Under the pieces are notes generated by a model. That model ran no database searches. It was not told where the DNA came from and saw only the letters and a program-made list of their open reading frames with translations. This document shows, in pieces, positions 15,046-21,474 of a stretch of 38,444 nucleotides of DNA. This DNA is from a virus. Every line of letters begins with the position of its first letter. Within the stretch, counting starts at the first letter, position 1. The translations under genes were made by a program, and so were the position numbers. Location: IMG/VR virus record IMGVR_UViG_3300050821_006434, positions 1-38,444 of that record; one strand, 5' to 3'.

Positions 15046-15318
15046 TCATAATTCGACCAAACCCACATAACATTCTTGACCGCAATGCTTACATAACCCT
15101 AAATTCCCAGCATATGCCCTGTTAATCAAGACCCCGTCCCATTCGTGTTTACATTGTTGTTCTGGTATGTCACAAAAATAACCATAGCTTATCGGGGGGG
15201 TAGGCTTGCCCATTTTCTTAAGACCACGCAGCCGTGAACGCTCCTGGCTTGTCATTTTGCGCCCGCACTTACCAGTGCATTTTGGGCTAGCGCAGTATAT
15301 TTTGTCTTGGAACGTCAT
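15046..15318 (-). CDS. hypothetical Cys-rich zinc-binding protein
   Basis: 90 aa from ATG 15318 (MTFQDKIYCASPKCTGKCGR). Cysteines: YCASPKCTGKC near the N-terminus, then CDIPEQQCKHEWDG, then LCKHCGQEC, giving two probable zinc sites. Its start overlaps the upstream stop as ATGA and follows GGGTGG. End of the tandem NDFTKEEL block and functionally perhaps part of it. Confidence 0.65.
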   Translation of the reverse strand: MTFQDKIYCASPKCTGKCGRKMTSQERSRLRGLKKMGKPTPPISYGYFCDIPEQQCKHEWDGVLINRAYAGNLGLCKHCGQECYVGLVEL

Positions 15319-15524
15319 TTTCCACCCGTTGGGGTCTGGTCGCACTTCTCGCAATAGGTACCATTTACCCATTCGTGATCACAATAGTTTTCTATCATTG
15401 ACTTTATTTTATTAAATATGTCCATTTCTTTGTTATTTTCAAATGTTTCAACATTTTTTATTTCACAACTATCTACGCCCCAGCATAATAGAAACTTAAG
15501 CTCTTCTTTCGTGAAATCATTCAT
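15315..15524 (-). CDS. NDFTKEEL-family zinc-ribbon protein, copy 5
   Basis: 69 aa, MNDFTKEELKFLLCWGVDSC ... KSMIENYCDHEWVNGTYCEKCD. One of five tandem paralogues sharing three blocks: the MNDFTKEEL start, a helix ending (I/L)xNYCDH(D/E), and a terminal CxxC. The Cys-x-His plus CxxC would bind one zinc. Coupled to its neighbours by short overlaps. No known family named. Confidence 0.75.
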   Translation of the reverse strand: MNDFTKEELKFLLCWGVDSCEIKNVETFENNKEMDIFNKIKSMIENYCDHEWVNGTYCEKCDQTPTGGK

Positions 15525-15702
15525 CTAAAACTTTCCCGCATTTCTCGCATTCAAGCGTAAAATAAGAAATTGGAACTAACTTGTCATGATCGCAATATTT
15601 CAGAATCAAAGAACCTATTTTTTTTAATAGTTCTTTTGTCTTGTCGAAATTAGCCAAATAGCAGTACATTAACTCTAGCTCTTCTTTAGTAAAGTCATTC
15701 AT
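15517..15702 (-). CDS. NDFTKEEL-family zinc-ribbon protein, copy 4
   Basis: 61 aa from ATG 15702 (MNDFTKEELELMYCYLANFD), chosen by homology to the other copies. The middle helix carries KKIGSLILKYCDHDKLVP and the end has LECEKCGKVLDE. Overlaps the previous and next genes by 8 nt each. Confidence 0.75.
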   Translation of the reverse strand: MNDFTKEELELMYCYLANFDKTKELLKKIGSLILKYCDHDKLVPISYFTLECEKCGKVLDE

Positions 15703-15895
15703 CCCCAGCCTCGCAAAAATCCAATAAAGCATGAGCAAATATCAATGCCTGGCGTTTATTCAAAAACAATGAGGCTTTCCAGTGAGTCAGATCTCTTTTT
15801 TCATCACCTTGAATCGCAACCAAAATATCACCGTTGCTATCATAATTAATCGATATTTCGGTTTCGTTTGTGTCTTTAAAATTTAATGTTTTCAT
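15695..15895 (-). CDS. hypothetical small protein inside the tandem array
   Basis: 66 aa from ATG 15895 (MKTLNFKDTNETEISINYDS), then ILVAIQGDEKRDLTHWKASL and a helical end. It lacks the NDFTKEEL and CxxC blocks and so is unrelated to its neighbours, although it is overlapped by both. Beta-hairpin then helix is likely. Start lies just after the tiny 18-aa frame. Confidence 0.6.
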   Translation of the reverse strand: MKTLNFKDTNETEISINYDSNGDILVAIQGDEKRDLTHWKASLFLNKRQALIFAHALLDFCEAGDE

Positions 15896-15897
15896 AA

Positions 15898-15954
15898 TCA
15901 ACGCCCACCATTCTTGATTTCATATTCTAGATCTTCTTTCTTGAAGTCATTCAT
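15898..15954 (-). CDS. 18-aa remnant or minimal NDFTKEEL copy
   Basis: MNDFKKEDLEYEIKNGGR then stop. It matches the first nine residues of the tandem family (MNDF-KEEL type) but ends before the zinc-binding part. ATG overlaps the previous stop by ATGA, as for the full-length copies. Probably a truncated duplicate, or a leader that couples translation to the next gene. Confidence 0.5.
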   Translation of the reverse strand: MNDFKKEDLEYEIKNGGR

Positions 15955-16217
15955 TTATCGACCTCCAATAAATCCACGATTTCACTAAAATCATAATATT
16001 TAAATTTCCCCCATAATTTAAGCCCGCACTTTTCGCATTCACATTTTGCGTTAGGGCAATAGCAATCAGGAAGAAATTCATGATCGCAATAGTTCTCTAT
16101 CAATTCTTTTATTTTGCTTAGTAATTCTATACAGTCACTATTTTGTCTAAATATATTAACGTTCTGCAAAGCTAAATGTTTTAGCATGATTAATTCTTCT
16201 TTAGTGAAATCATTCAT
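15951..16217 (-). CDS. NDFTKEEL-family zinc-ribbon protein, copy 2
   Basis: 88 aa, MNDFTKEELIMLKHLALQNV, then LIENYCDHEFLPDCYCPNAK followed by CECEKCGLKLWGKFKYYD and a C-terminal extension. More cysteines than other copies. Start coupled by ATGA to the upstream copy. Longest of the five. Confidence 0.75.
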   Translation of the reverse strand: MNDFTKEELIMLKHLALQNVNIFRQNSDCIELLSKIKELIENYCDHEFLPDCYCPNAKCECEKCGLKLWGKFKYYDFSEIVDLLEVDK

Positions 16218-16420
16218 AACTTAAGCCCGCATTTAGTGCAACTACATTGCGAATCAGGACAGCCACAGCAGGGATTTTCCCAGTCATGATCACAATAGTT
16301 TTCTATCATAGATTGTATTTTGTTGATCAATTTTTCACTATATAATGCTGAATCGCCATCCAGCCACCATGACATCCCATCTAATATTGATTCTAGCTCT
16401 TCTTTCGTAAAGTCATTCAC
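16214..16420 (-). CDS. NDFTKEEL-family zinc-ribbon protein, copy 1
   Basis: 68 aa from a GTG at 16420 (reads V/M-NDFTKEELESILDGMSWW), chosen by homology with its neighbours. Includes SMIENYCDHDWENPCCGCPD and ends SCTKCGLKL. The longer frame to 16513 would overlay the upstream gene. GTG use may lower its level relative to other copies. Confidence 0.7.
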   Translation of the reverse strand: MNDFTKEELESILDGMSWWLDGDSALYSEKLINKIQSMIENYCDHDWENPCCGCPDSQCSCTKCGLKL

Positions 16421-16679
16421 GATTGAAAATCCCAGGCAAAACAATCCCCAAACACACGGCCTGCACCACCATCTCCAATACAGAATATTTAAAATGATTA
16501 ACAAATATACCATTCATTATTGACACTGCAGAGAATTGTAAAAGCTTGTAAAGTATATGGTTTTGCATTAACCATCTGAAAAATCCACGCTTAACAGGCT
16601 TAAAAGGTTCACTTAAATAACAATAACAACATCCGCTTTCTAAATCATTAGGTACTTTGCAATTCGGGCATAGGTTCAT
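16413..16679 (-). CDS. small membrane protein with N-terminal zinc ribbon
   Basis: 88 aa from ATG 16679 (MNLCPNCKVPNDLESGCCYC). CPNC and CCYC form a likely zinc ribbon. Then a hydrophobic C-terminal half at about 40-85 (LQFSAVSIMNGIFVNHF, then LEMVVQAVCLGIVLPGIF) with one or two membrane segments. ATG overlaps the previous stop (TAATG). Zinc ribbon plus membrane anchor resembles 'double-zinc-ribbon' small membrane proteins of unknown role. Confidence 0.65.
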   Translation of the reverse strand: MNLCPNCKVPNDLESGCCYCYLSEPFKPVKRGFFRWLMQNHILYKLLQFSAVSIMNGIFVNHFKYSVLEMVVQAVCLGIVLPGIFNRE

Positions 16680-16855
16680 TATAAGCAACCCATAAAGTTT
16701 TCCCGAGCACGTTCACACGCCGTCTCAGCCTCAAGGTCACACAAAACCTTCCGTACTGCCTGCATACAATCAATCGCAGTAGCAATATCATGCGTATTGC
16801 AATCAAGGGATATTTGGTTAAGTAGCTCGTGTAGTTTTACGCTGTCGATTTGCAT
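16679..16855 (-). CDS. hypothetical small helical protein
   Basis: 58 aa, MQIDSVKLHELLNQISLDCN then CMQAVRKVLCDLEAETACER. Helical, with several Cys. TAATG couples it to the next gene; it begins inside the end of the first DUF551 gene. No family recognised. Confidence 0.6.
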   Translation of the reverse strand: MQIDSVKLHELLNQISLDCNTHDIATAIDCMQAVRKVLCDLEAETACERARENFMGCL

Positions 16856-17043
16856 TTCGGCTCCTCAATCGCCATCCAATGGGTCACATTACAAGCACAA
16901 TACCTACCCCAATCCTCATAGTAATACCAATGGCCGTCGTCGTAAATTACAACATCATAGCCTAGGTGGCCGTTACTTGTTGTGTTTATCAAACATACGG
17001 TTTTTCTGGGTGGCAGTTGTTCGGTAACGCTAATCCATTTCAT
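16837..17043 (-). CDS. DUF551-type protein, copy 3
   Basis: 68 aa from ATG 17043 (MKWISVTEQLPPRKTVCLIN), chosen by homology to the two next copies. DUF551 marks are WISVxxxLPP at the start, a GHWYYYEDWG middle, and VTHWMAIEEP at the end. Short ORFs of this family are common in phages and prophages; function unknown. Coupled to the upstream copy by ATGA. Confidence 0.8.
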   Translation of the reverse strand: MKWISVTEQLPPRKTVCLINTTSNGHLGYDVVIYDDGHWYYYEDWGRYCACNVTHWMAIEEPKCKSTA

Positions 17044-17252
17044 TCTGGGAACTCCGGTAATTCTGCCCAATGTGTTACGACTACCAGTTCATTCAGCATA
17101 TTCGTTCCATAAAACATACAACAATGTGTCCAAAAGCCAGTATGGGTCAAATGTCCAATCATTATCTCTTTATTGTGTTTTTCTGCAATTGCGAAATACA
17201 TAACCTCATGATAGGGATCGGGAAGTCTTTCTTCTACGCTAATCCAGTTCAT
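17040..17252 (-). CDS. DUF551-type protein, copy 2
   Basis: 70 aa from ATG 17252 (MNWISVEERLPDPYHEVMYF), with GFWTHCCMFYG and VVTHWAELPEFPE. The start lies in the last codons of the previous copy, in another frame, so the duplicated genes overlap by 14 nt. Confidence 0.8.
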   Translation of the reverse strand: MNWISVEERLPDPYHEVMYFAIAEKHNKEIMIGHLTHTGFWTHCCMFYGTNMLNELVVVTHWAELPEFPE

Positions 17253-17463
17253 TGGGTAATTCCTCAACCAAAAACCAATGAGTAACATATTTGCACCTAG
17301 ATCTTGAAATATTATCAATCAAAAGCCATGGAGAACAAACTATTTGCTCTTTGGGTATAGGGCTATAAATGCATCCAGAAATTAATCCATCTGCAATTTT
17401 CCTGTAAACTACTACAAACTGTCCAGGTTCCGGTAGATCATCTTCTACGCTAATCCAGTTCAA
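17239..17463 (-). CDS. DUF551-type protein, copy 1
   Basis: 74 aa read from a TTG (MNWISVEDDLPEPGQFVVVY), then a SPWLLIDNISRSRCKYVTHW ending and LVEELPNEL. Same blocks as the two downstream copies. TTG overlaps the stop of the 28-aa membrane peptide. Confidence 0.75.
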   Translation of the reverse strand: MNWISVEDDLPEPGQFVVVYRKIADGLISGCIYSPIPKEQIVCSPWLLIDNISRSRCKYVTHWFLVEELPNELD

Positions 17464-17546
17464 CGGTCACTCCTAATGTAAAAGCAAATAGCGACGCACA
17501 AACATATAATAGCAACTATGAGAACGCTTGCTTCATTGTTGCTCAT
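17460..17546 (-). CDS. 28-aa single-pass membrane peptide
   Basis: MSNNEASVLIVAIICLCVAI then CFYIRSDR: short polar N-terminus, about 17 hydrophobic residues, and a positively charged end, which favours N-out insertion. Overlaps the upstream gene and the TTG of the DUF551 gene. Small membrane peptides can act as antiholin, toxin or regulator; no evidence for which. Confidence 0.5.
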   Translation of the reverse strand: MSNNEASVLIVAIICLCVAICFYIRSDR

Positions 17547-17694
17547 TCTTAGCCTTAACCTCATCATGCAACCTCTTGATGCTTGCAGCAACTTGCTTAA
17601 CATCATCGCTAGTGTCTTTAGCTAAGTCTATGATCTCACCCGCATGCGCCAGAGCCAAATCCACCATCTTTAAAATTATTGCTGCGTGTCCCAT
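17533..17694 (-). CDS. hypothetical small helical protein
   Basis: 53 aa, MGHAAIILKMVDLALAHAGE then IIDLAKDTSDDVKQVAASIK. Amphipathic helix likely to self-associate. GGAGCAACACA precedes the ATG. It follows the replication gene by about 100 nt, in the same direction. Confidence 0.6.
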   Translation of the reverse strand: MGHAAIILKMVDLALAHAGEIIDLAKDTSDDVKQVAASIKRLHDEVKAKNEQQ

Positions 17695-17797
17695 TGTGTT
17701 GCTCCTTCTAAAATTTTGTTAACAATAGCTTAAAATATATGATTATTGCAACTAGGGCTAAAAGCTCCAAATTTGGGTCAAATTTCAACGCGAATAC

Positions 17798-18655
17798 CTA
17801 TCGCTCCAATCCCAATGACTGCCTCATTTTGGCGCGCTCAGCCAAGAATGCTTGGCTTGGCTCGTGTGGTTTTTGTGGTTGTTCTCTTGTAAATACCACA
17901 TTTGCAATTATCCCACGCTCTAAGATTTCTTTCTTTAGTCTGATGGCGTTTTTTTCGTCTTCTATTTTCTGGATATCTTTATCACGGAAGTATTTCTCTT
18001 CTTTCTCTTTGATGGACTTCGAGGTAATACCTTCCCAGCCATCTGGGATGTTCCACCGATTCTGCTTTACGAGGGAGACGGCTATATTAACCCACTTATC
18101 ATCTTCACCAGGTGGCTTGGTCTTTACGTAGAAAAGAACCTGAGAGATCAAATCTTGCGACGGTGTAACGTCAGCTACTTCGAAGCGGTTTTCAACAAGG
18201 TTTTCAGTGCTCAAAAAAACGTCTTTTCCCTTTGGGTTCCTTTTTGGGTTCTTATTATGGTTCCGTGTAGTAATTTTACTACTGGTGGTAGTAGTAATTT
18301 TACTACTGGTACCCGTGGTAAAATTACTACTAGTTCCGTTATTGGTACTAGTGGTAATTTTACTACTGGTTGTGGATAACTTTATTTCGTCTCTAGCTTC
18401 GACTCCTACTAGCCTATATACGAAAACCTGTCCTTTTTTGTCACCTGTTTTTATCATTAAACCTTTCGTTTGGAGTGACTTAAGTACTTTATGAATTGTT
18501 TTTCTTGATATACCAGTATCTAGCTCTAGTCTTTTCCAGGAAGGCCAGGATTCATGCGACTCTCCGGCTCTGTCTGCAAATGACAATAAGATTAGCTTTT
18601 CGGTAGGTGTTACGTTCTGGGCTTTCCAAGCCCAACGGATTGCGTCTATGCTCAT
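17798..18655 (-). CDS. winged-helix replication initiator, lambda O-like
   Basis: 285 aa. N-terminal winged helix-turn-helix at about 1-88 (AIRWAWKAQNVTPTEKLILL, then LELDTGISRKTIHKVLKSLQ with the wing GDKKGQVFVYRLVG). Residues about 90-142 are a Ser/Thr/Asn-rich linker encoded by the iterons. The C-terminal part (VLFYVKTKPPGEDDKWVNIA onward) is helical and may bind a helicase or loader. The layout, DNA-binding domain, linker over the origin, partner-binding domain, is that of lambda O and other phage O proteins. It would bind the internal iterons and recruit the host helicase. Confidence 0.8.
   Translation of the reverse strand: MSIDAIRWAWKAQNVTPTEKLILLSFADRAGESHESWPSWKRLELDTGISRKTIHKVLKSLQTKGLMIKTGDKKGQVFVYRLVGVEARDEIKLSTTSSKITTSTNNGTSSNFTTGTSSKITTTTSSKITTRNHNKNPKRNPKGKDVFLSTENLVENRFEVADVTPSQDLISQVLFYVKTKPPGEDDKWVNIAVSLVKQNRWNIPDGWEGITSKSIKEKEEKYFRDKDIQKIEDEKNAIRLKKEILERGIIANVVFTREQPQKPHEPSQAFLAERAKMRQSLGLER
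18267..18379. other. probable origin of replication: iterons plus DnaA box inside the initiator gene
   Basis: Hyphenated palindrome GTAGTAATTTTACTAC occurs at 18267-18282 and 18291-18306 (24 bp apart); a closely related copy GGTAATTTTACTACTGGT lies at 18353-18370, and an inverted related copy GGTAAAATTACTAC is at about 18317-18330. Directly after, TGTGGATAA (18371-18379) is a perfect DnaA box (TTATCCACA on the other strand). This is the arrangement of lambda ori within gene O. AT-rich DNA adjoins on both sides. Confidence 0.8.
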
Positions 18656-18912
18656 AGTTGAAATACCTTCTTAAAAGGGTTTGTTGGGATAAATGTTTCT
18701 ATGCCGAGTTTTTCAGGATTTAAAGATTGGAATTGATCGAATCCTTTCTGGCCTTCTGGGGTTTGGATAAACTTTATGATTTCTTCGTAGGTTTTTTCTT
18801 GTGGGTTTTTTAGTTTGCTTTTACATTCTTTGTACAGATAATTGATGTAATCGGTTCTTGTTGGTGTGTAGCTGTTTTCTTTTGATCTTTGCGTGTTATA
18901 ATCTCGATGCAT
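18652..18912 (-). CDS. hypothetical protein upstream of the initiator
   Basis: 86 aa, MHRDYNTQRSKENSYTPTRT, then YLYKECKSKLKNPQEKTYEE and a 'GFDQFQSLNPEKLG' end. AAGGAGTTTTAAAT precedes the start, and the stop overlaps the initiator start by 4 nt (ATGA). First gene of the leftward accessory/replication operon. Might assist the initiator, but no family recognised. Confidence 0.65.
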   Translation of the reverse strand: MHRDYNTQRSKENSYTPTRTDYINYLYKECKSKLKNPQEKTYEEIIKFIQTPEGQKGFDQFQSLNPEKLGIETFIPTNPFKKVFQL

Positions 18913-18978
18913 ATTTAAAACTCCTTAGGTTTTATTTATGTGATTGACCCTTGGTTGGGGTTTCTCTTGTTAGTAAGG

Positions 18979-19017
18979 AACAAAAAAGGCCACGGAATAT
19001 GAATGATCTTTTTTGTT
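18979..19017. repeat. 10-bp inverted repeat in the leader of the replication operon
   Basis: AACAAAAAAG (18979-18988) pairs with CTTTTTTGTT (19008-19017) across 19 nt. On either strand it forms a weak A/U stem with T-rich flank, so it could be an attenuator or antitermination-type element before the replication operon. Confidence 0.5.
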
Positions 19018-19081
19018 TTTGTGTAAGTAAATGTTTCGACCGCCAAGTTTCTACATTTACGCCAGTTTAAATATTATCCGT

Positions 19082-19100
19082 AAGAGGCAGGAAGCCTCTT
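19082..19100 (-). terminator. hairpin at the end of the 60-aa gene
   Basis: AAGAGGC (19082-19088) pairs with GCCTCTT (19094-19100) with a 5-nt loop, right at the stop of the gene at 19099-19281. No T-run follows on the minus strand, so termination is uncertain; mRNA stabilisation is an alternative. Confidence 0.45.
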
Positions 19101-19281
19101 AGTACTCTTCACTTATATGCTTGTTATCACGAAAACCATCAATAATGTCTCCGTCTCCTTCCGACATAATAAACTCATCAAAATCTAATTCAGACCTTTC
19201 TGCTCCCTTTTGACGAGAAAATATAGGAAATGTTCTTTCAAACAGATCATTCACGAATTTCTTGTTCTTCTTAATATCCAT
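19099..19281 (-). CDS. hypothetical small protein
   Basis: 60 aa, MDIKKNKKFVNDLFERTFPI, then an acidic middle (ELDFDEFIMSEGDGDIIDGF). The start follows GGAGGCTTAAT. Lies between a 51-aa gene and the hairpin at 19082-19100. No family recognised. Confidence 0.6.
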   Translation of the reverse strand: MDIKKNKKFVNDLFERTFPIFSRQKGAERSELDFDEFIMSEGDGDIIDGFRDNKHISEEY

Positions 19282-19296
19282 ATTAAGCCTCCGTAC

Positions 19297-19452
19297 TTAT
19301 ATTGGGTTTTTAATCATGTACTGATAACACGCATCCACGAAATCAAGTAATTGATCGCGCTCTTCACTTCCGCGCTCCATGCCAATAGAGCGCACTTTGT
19401 CAACAAATGCCTGGGTCGTCCGGTATAACTGCCTAATTAAATCGTCTGTCAT
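19297..19452 (-). CDS. hypothetical small helical protein
   Basis: 51 aa, MTDDLIRQLYRTTQAFVDKV then MERGSEERDQLLDFVDACYQ. GGGGAAACTAA precedes the ATG. Too short for most gene finders but in the same direction and spacing as its neighbours. No family recognised. Confidence 0.55.
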   Translation of the reverse strand: MTDDLIRQLYRTTQAFVDKVRSIGMERGSEERDQLLDFVDACYQYMIKNPI

Positions 19453-19473
19453 TTAGTTTCCCCAAAATATCGA

Positions 19474-19659
19474 TTATGCATCTTTTCTATTAGCCTTTAA
19501 AGCCCTGTCTGTCATGACCTCTATTTGGCATTGATAATGATATGGGATCTCACGTCCTGCTTGTTTCCATAAGGACAGGGTTTGTTTTGTGATACCCAAA
19601 GCCCTGGCAAGCCTAGAATAATTATGATTGTAATAAGTTACAGCTTCATCTAATGTCAT
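19474..19659 (-). CDS. Cro-like helix-turn-helix regulator
   Basis: 61 aa from ATG 19659 (MTLDEAVTYYNHNYSRLARA), chosen because the Cro family starts this close to its first helix. The helix-turn-helix is LARALGITKQTLSLWKQAGR, followed by IPYHYQCQIEVMTDRALKAN, very like P22 Cro (similar length, similar 'YRLEIVTAGALK' C-terminal helix). It should bind operators around the divergent promoters at 19.69 kb. No CI-type repressor stands opposite it, so it may control lytic timing only. Confidence 0.8.
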   Translation of the reverse strand: MTLDEAVTYYNHNYSRLARALGITKQTLSLWKQAGREIPYHYQCQIEVMTDRALKANRKDA

Positions 19660-19686
19660 TTTATTTTCACTTTTGTTATAAAACAT

Positions 19687-19716
19687 TTGACAATGATACA
19701 TTTATTTTGTTATTAT
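19687..19716 (+). promoter_or_regulatory. rightward promoter of the recombination operon
   Basis: Perfect TTGACA (19687-19692), 18-nt spacer, TATTAT (19711-19716). On the opposite strand TTGACG at 19724-19729 could be the -35 of the Cro gene, giving overlapping divergent promoters. An inverted repeat CGTC...GACG (19724-19737) sits just downstream and could be a Cro operator. Confidence 0.7.
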
Positions 19717-19764
19717 GTCTATACGTCAATACCGACGCATGTTAACGAACTGAACAGGTGAGAT

Positions 19765-20163
19765 ATGTTGAACAACCAACTTTTAGAGGACAATGTAAAA
19801 GCATTGGATTTTGTTAATTTCCAGATAGCCGAGCTTTTGGATATTAAGCAGAAGCTAGAACTAAAGATAATTGATGGAATAGGACACAACTACGAGGGAT
19901 CGCGAACCTACGAAGTAGGAAAGCACAAAGTAACCATCAAGACAGACCTTATATACTCGCTAGACAAAGAAGAATATCAAATATACAAATCACAAATTCC
20001 CTCAGAGTTTAACCCTATCAAAGAATCAATAAAATATGAGGTAGATAAACGCATTATGAAAAAATGTGATGAATACGCGTCTAAGGATGACATGATGATG
20101 TTGTCAAACTTTATTACCACAAAACCTGCAAAAGCAAACGTTAAGATAGGGGCAAACATTTAA
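19765..20163 (+). CDS. hypothetical protein of the recombination operon
   Basis: 132 aa, MLNNQLLEDNVKALDFVNFQ, with an N-terminal helix then beta-rich KVTIKTDLIYSLDKEEY and a C-terminal acidic/basic helix. Coupled to the Sak4-like gene (the frames meet at 20163 with TAATG). Similar small proteins precede phage recombinases, but I do not recognise a family. First gene after the promoter at 19687, with GAACAGGTGAGAT before the ATG. Confidence 0.65.
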   Translation: MLNNQLLEDNVKALDFVNFQIAELLDIKQKLELKIIDGIGHNYEGSRTYEVGKHKVTIKTDLIYSLDKEEYQIYKSQIPSEFNPIKESIKYEVDKRIMKKCDEYASKDDMMMLSNFITTKPAKANVKIGANI

Positions 20164-20936
20164 TGAGCATTCTAGACAAAATAATAACCCTAAAGCCCGC
20201 GGCTCCACGTATAACTATATACGGGAAGCCAGGAATAGGAAAAAGCACACTGGCTAGCCAGTTTCCAAAGCCTCTGTTCCTTTTGACTGAAGACCCTAGG
20301 CTTGACGGGATAAATGCCGTACCGACAACCAAGACATTTTTGGAGTTCTGGGAGAATCTTAAAGAACTATTGGCCATTGAGGACTTTCCATACGAGACGA
20401 TTGTAATTGACTCAATCTCAAAGCTTGATGCCCAAATAACCAAACACATCATAGACGAAGAAACAAACAACGGTGGCAACAAAAACAAGGTTACAACTTT
20501 GGGTGCTGCATGTGGCGGCTACGGGAAAGGATATGAACGAGCGCAAAGCATCCACCGGGCAGTAAAAGCGCAGCTGGACAAGTTTGTTGATAGGGGGATT
20601 GCGGTCGTGTTTATAGCGCATCTAGCAATTACTAAGTACAAAGCCCCAGATTCCGACGACTACGACATTTACTCTATCATTATGAACCATGATAAATCGC
20701 GTGAAGTCTATATAGATGACGTGGACGCTGTCTTGTTCGGTAGGCTTCAATCATTTACAGATACGCTAGACAGTGGTAAAAACATTGTTAAGAGCACAGA
20801 GCAAAGGATATTGGTTGCGTCGGTAAACGATGTGAACGTTGCAAAGAACAGGTTTTCAATGCCATCGCAAATACCTATGGAGTTTGAAGAACTTGCAAAA
20901 TACATCCCGTTTTATAATCAAGGAGAGACACAATGA
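20163..20936 (+). CDS. Sak4-type RecA-like ATPase (single-strand annealing)
   Basis: 257 aa. Walker A GKPGIGKST (21-29) and Walker B TIVIDSIS (79-86), then a VVFIAHLAITKYK segment with the conserved His after the beta strand, typical of RecA/DnaB-like ATPases called Sak4. The length is also typical. Sak4 proteins promote annealing of SSB-coated single strands and are the phage alternative to Redbeta. The directly downstream gene codes for an SSB-like protein, the usual partner. TAATG and ATGA overlaps bracket the gene. Confidence 0.85.
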   Translation: MSILDKIITLKPAAPRITIYGKPGIGKSTLASQFPKPLFLLTEDPRLDGINAVPTTKTFLEFWENLKELLAIEDFPYETIVIDSISKLDAQITKHIIDEETNNGGNKNKVTTLGAACGGYGKGYERAQSIHRAVKAQLDKFVDRGIAVVFIAHLAITKYKAPDSDDYDIYSIIMNHDKSREVYIDDVDAVLFGRLQSFTDTLDSGKNIVKSTEQRILVASVNDVNVAKNRFSMPSQIPMEFEELAKYIPFYNQGETQ

Positions 20937-21466
20937 GCTTTTGGCAATCACAATCAGGAACACCAATAGATGGAAGTGCGGAAAACGCGCATGTTGGGTC
21001 ATTGACCCCAATACCCAACGATACAACTGCCCCTGTTAGCATAAAGAGCATTGACCTTAAGAATTTCAACGGAGATGAGTTTTACCAGGCGGTTTATAGG
21101 ATCATAGAAGGTGACTACAAAGGCAGAGACGTTAGACATAATATTAAATGCTTCCAGGCAGATAAAAGCAAGCGCGATAGAGAGGTAAATATGCTTATGC
21201 GCCTGTACAAGGTGTGCGGAAAGACCCCCCCTGAAGATCATGCTCCAGACAATGATGAATTGCTGCCCTTAAGAGGTAGCGTCATAGGCGTTAAAATACA
21301 AGAATGGTTTTTCGATGGCAAAGAAGGAAACTGGATAAGTGAGATACATCCAGTAGATGATAAATTTAAGACAGAGACTGGTATCAAGGCAGTACACGAC
21401 TTAAGCAGTGCATTTAGCAGGAACGAGTCTAGGAAATCTGGGATTGATGATGATGTGCCGTTCTAA
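20933..21466 (+). CDS. SSB-like protein with acidic C-terminal tip (DUF669-like)
   Basis: 177 aa. It has a beta-rich core (SIKSIDLKNFNGDEFYQAVY, then GSVIGVKIQEWFFDGKEGNW) suitable for an OB-type or DUF669 fold, and it ends in GIDDDVPF, the acidic 'DDxPF' tip with which bacterial SSBs call their partners. Its place between Sak4 and the nuclease fits a strand-exchange module. Start overlaps the Sak4 stop by ATGA, with GGAGAG upstream. RNA element A begins 8 nt after its stop. Confidence 0.8.
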   Translation: MSFWQSQSGTPIDGSAENAHVGSLTPIPNDTTAPVSIKSIDLKNFNGDEFYQAVYRIIEGDYKGRDVRHNIKCFQADKSKRDREVNMLMRLYKVCGKTPPEDHAPDNDELLPLRGSVIGVKIQEWFFDGKEGNWISEIHPVDDKFKTETGIKAVHDLSSAFSRNESRKSGIDDDVPF

Positions 21467-21474
21467 TTGAACTA

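Noticed and set aside
18267-18379. CRISPR array
   Set aside because: Repeat copies are irregularly spaced, partly inverted, and lie inside a coding gene; no cas genes were seen. The repeats at 26.6 kb were rejected for the same spacing reason.
19082-19100. Strong rho-independent terminator after the 60-aa gene
   Set aside because: A 7-bp hairpin is present but no T-run follows, so it is listed only with low confidence.
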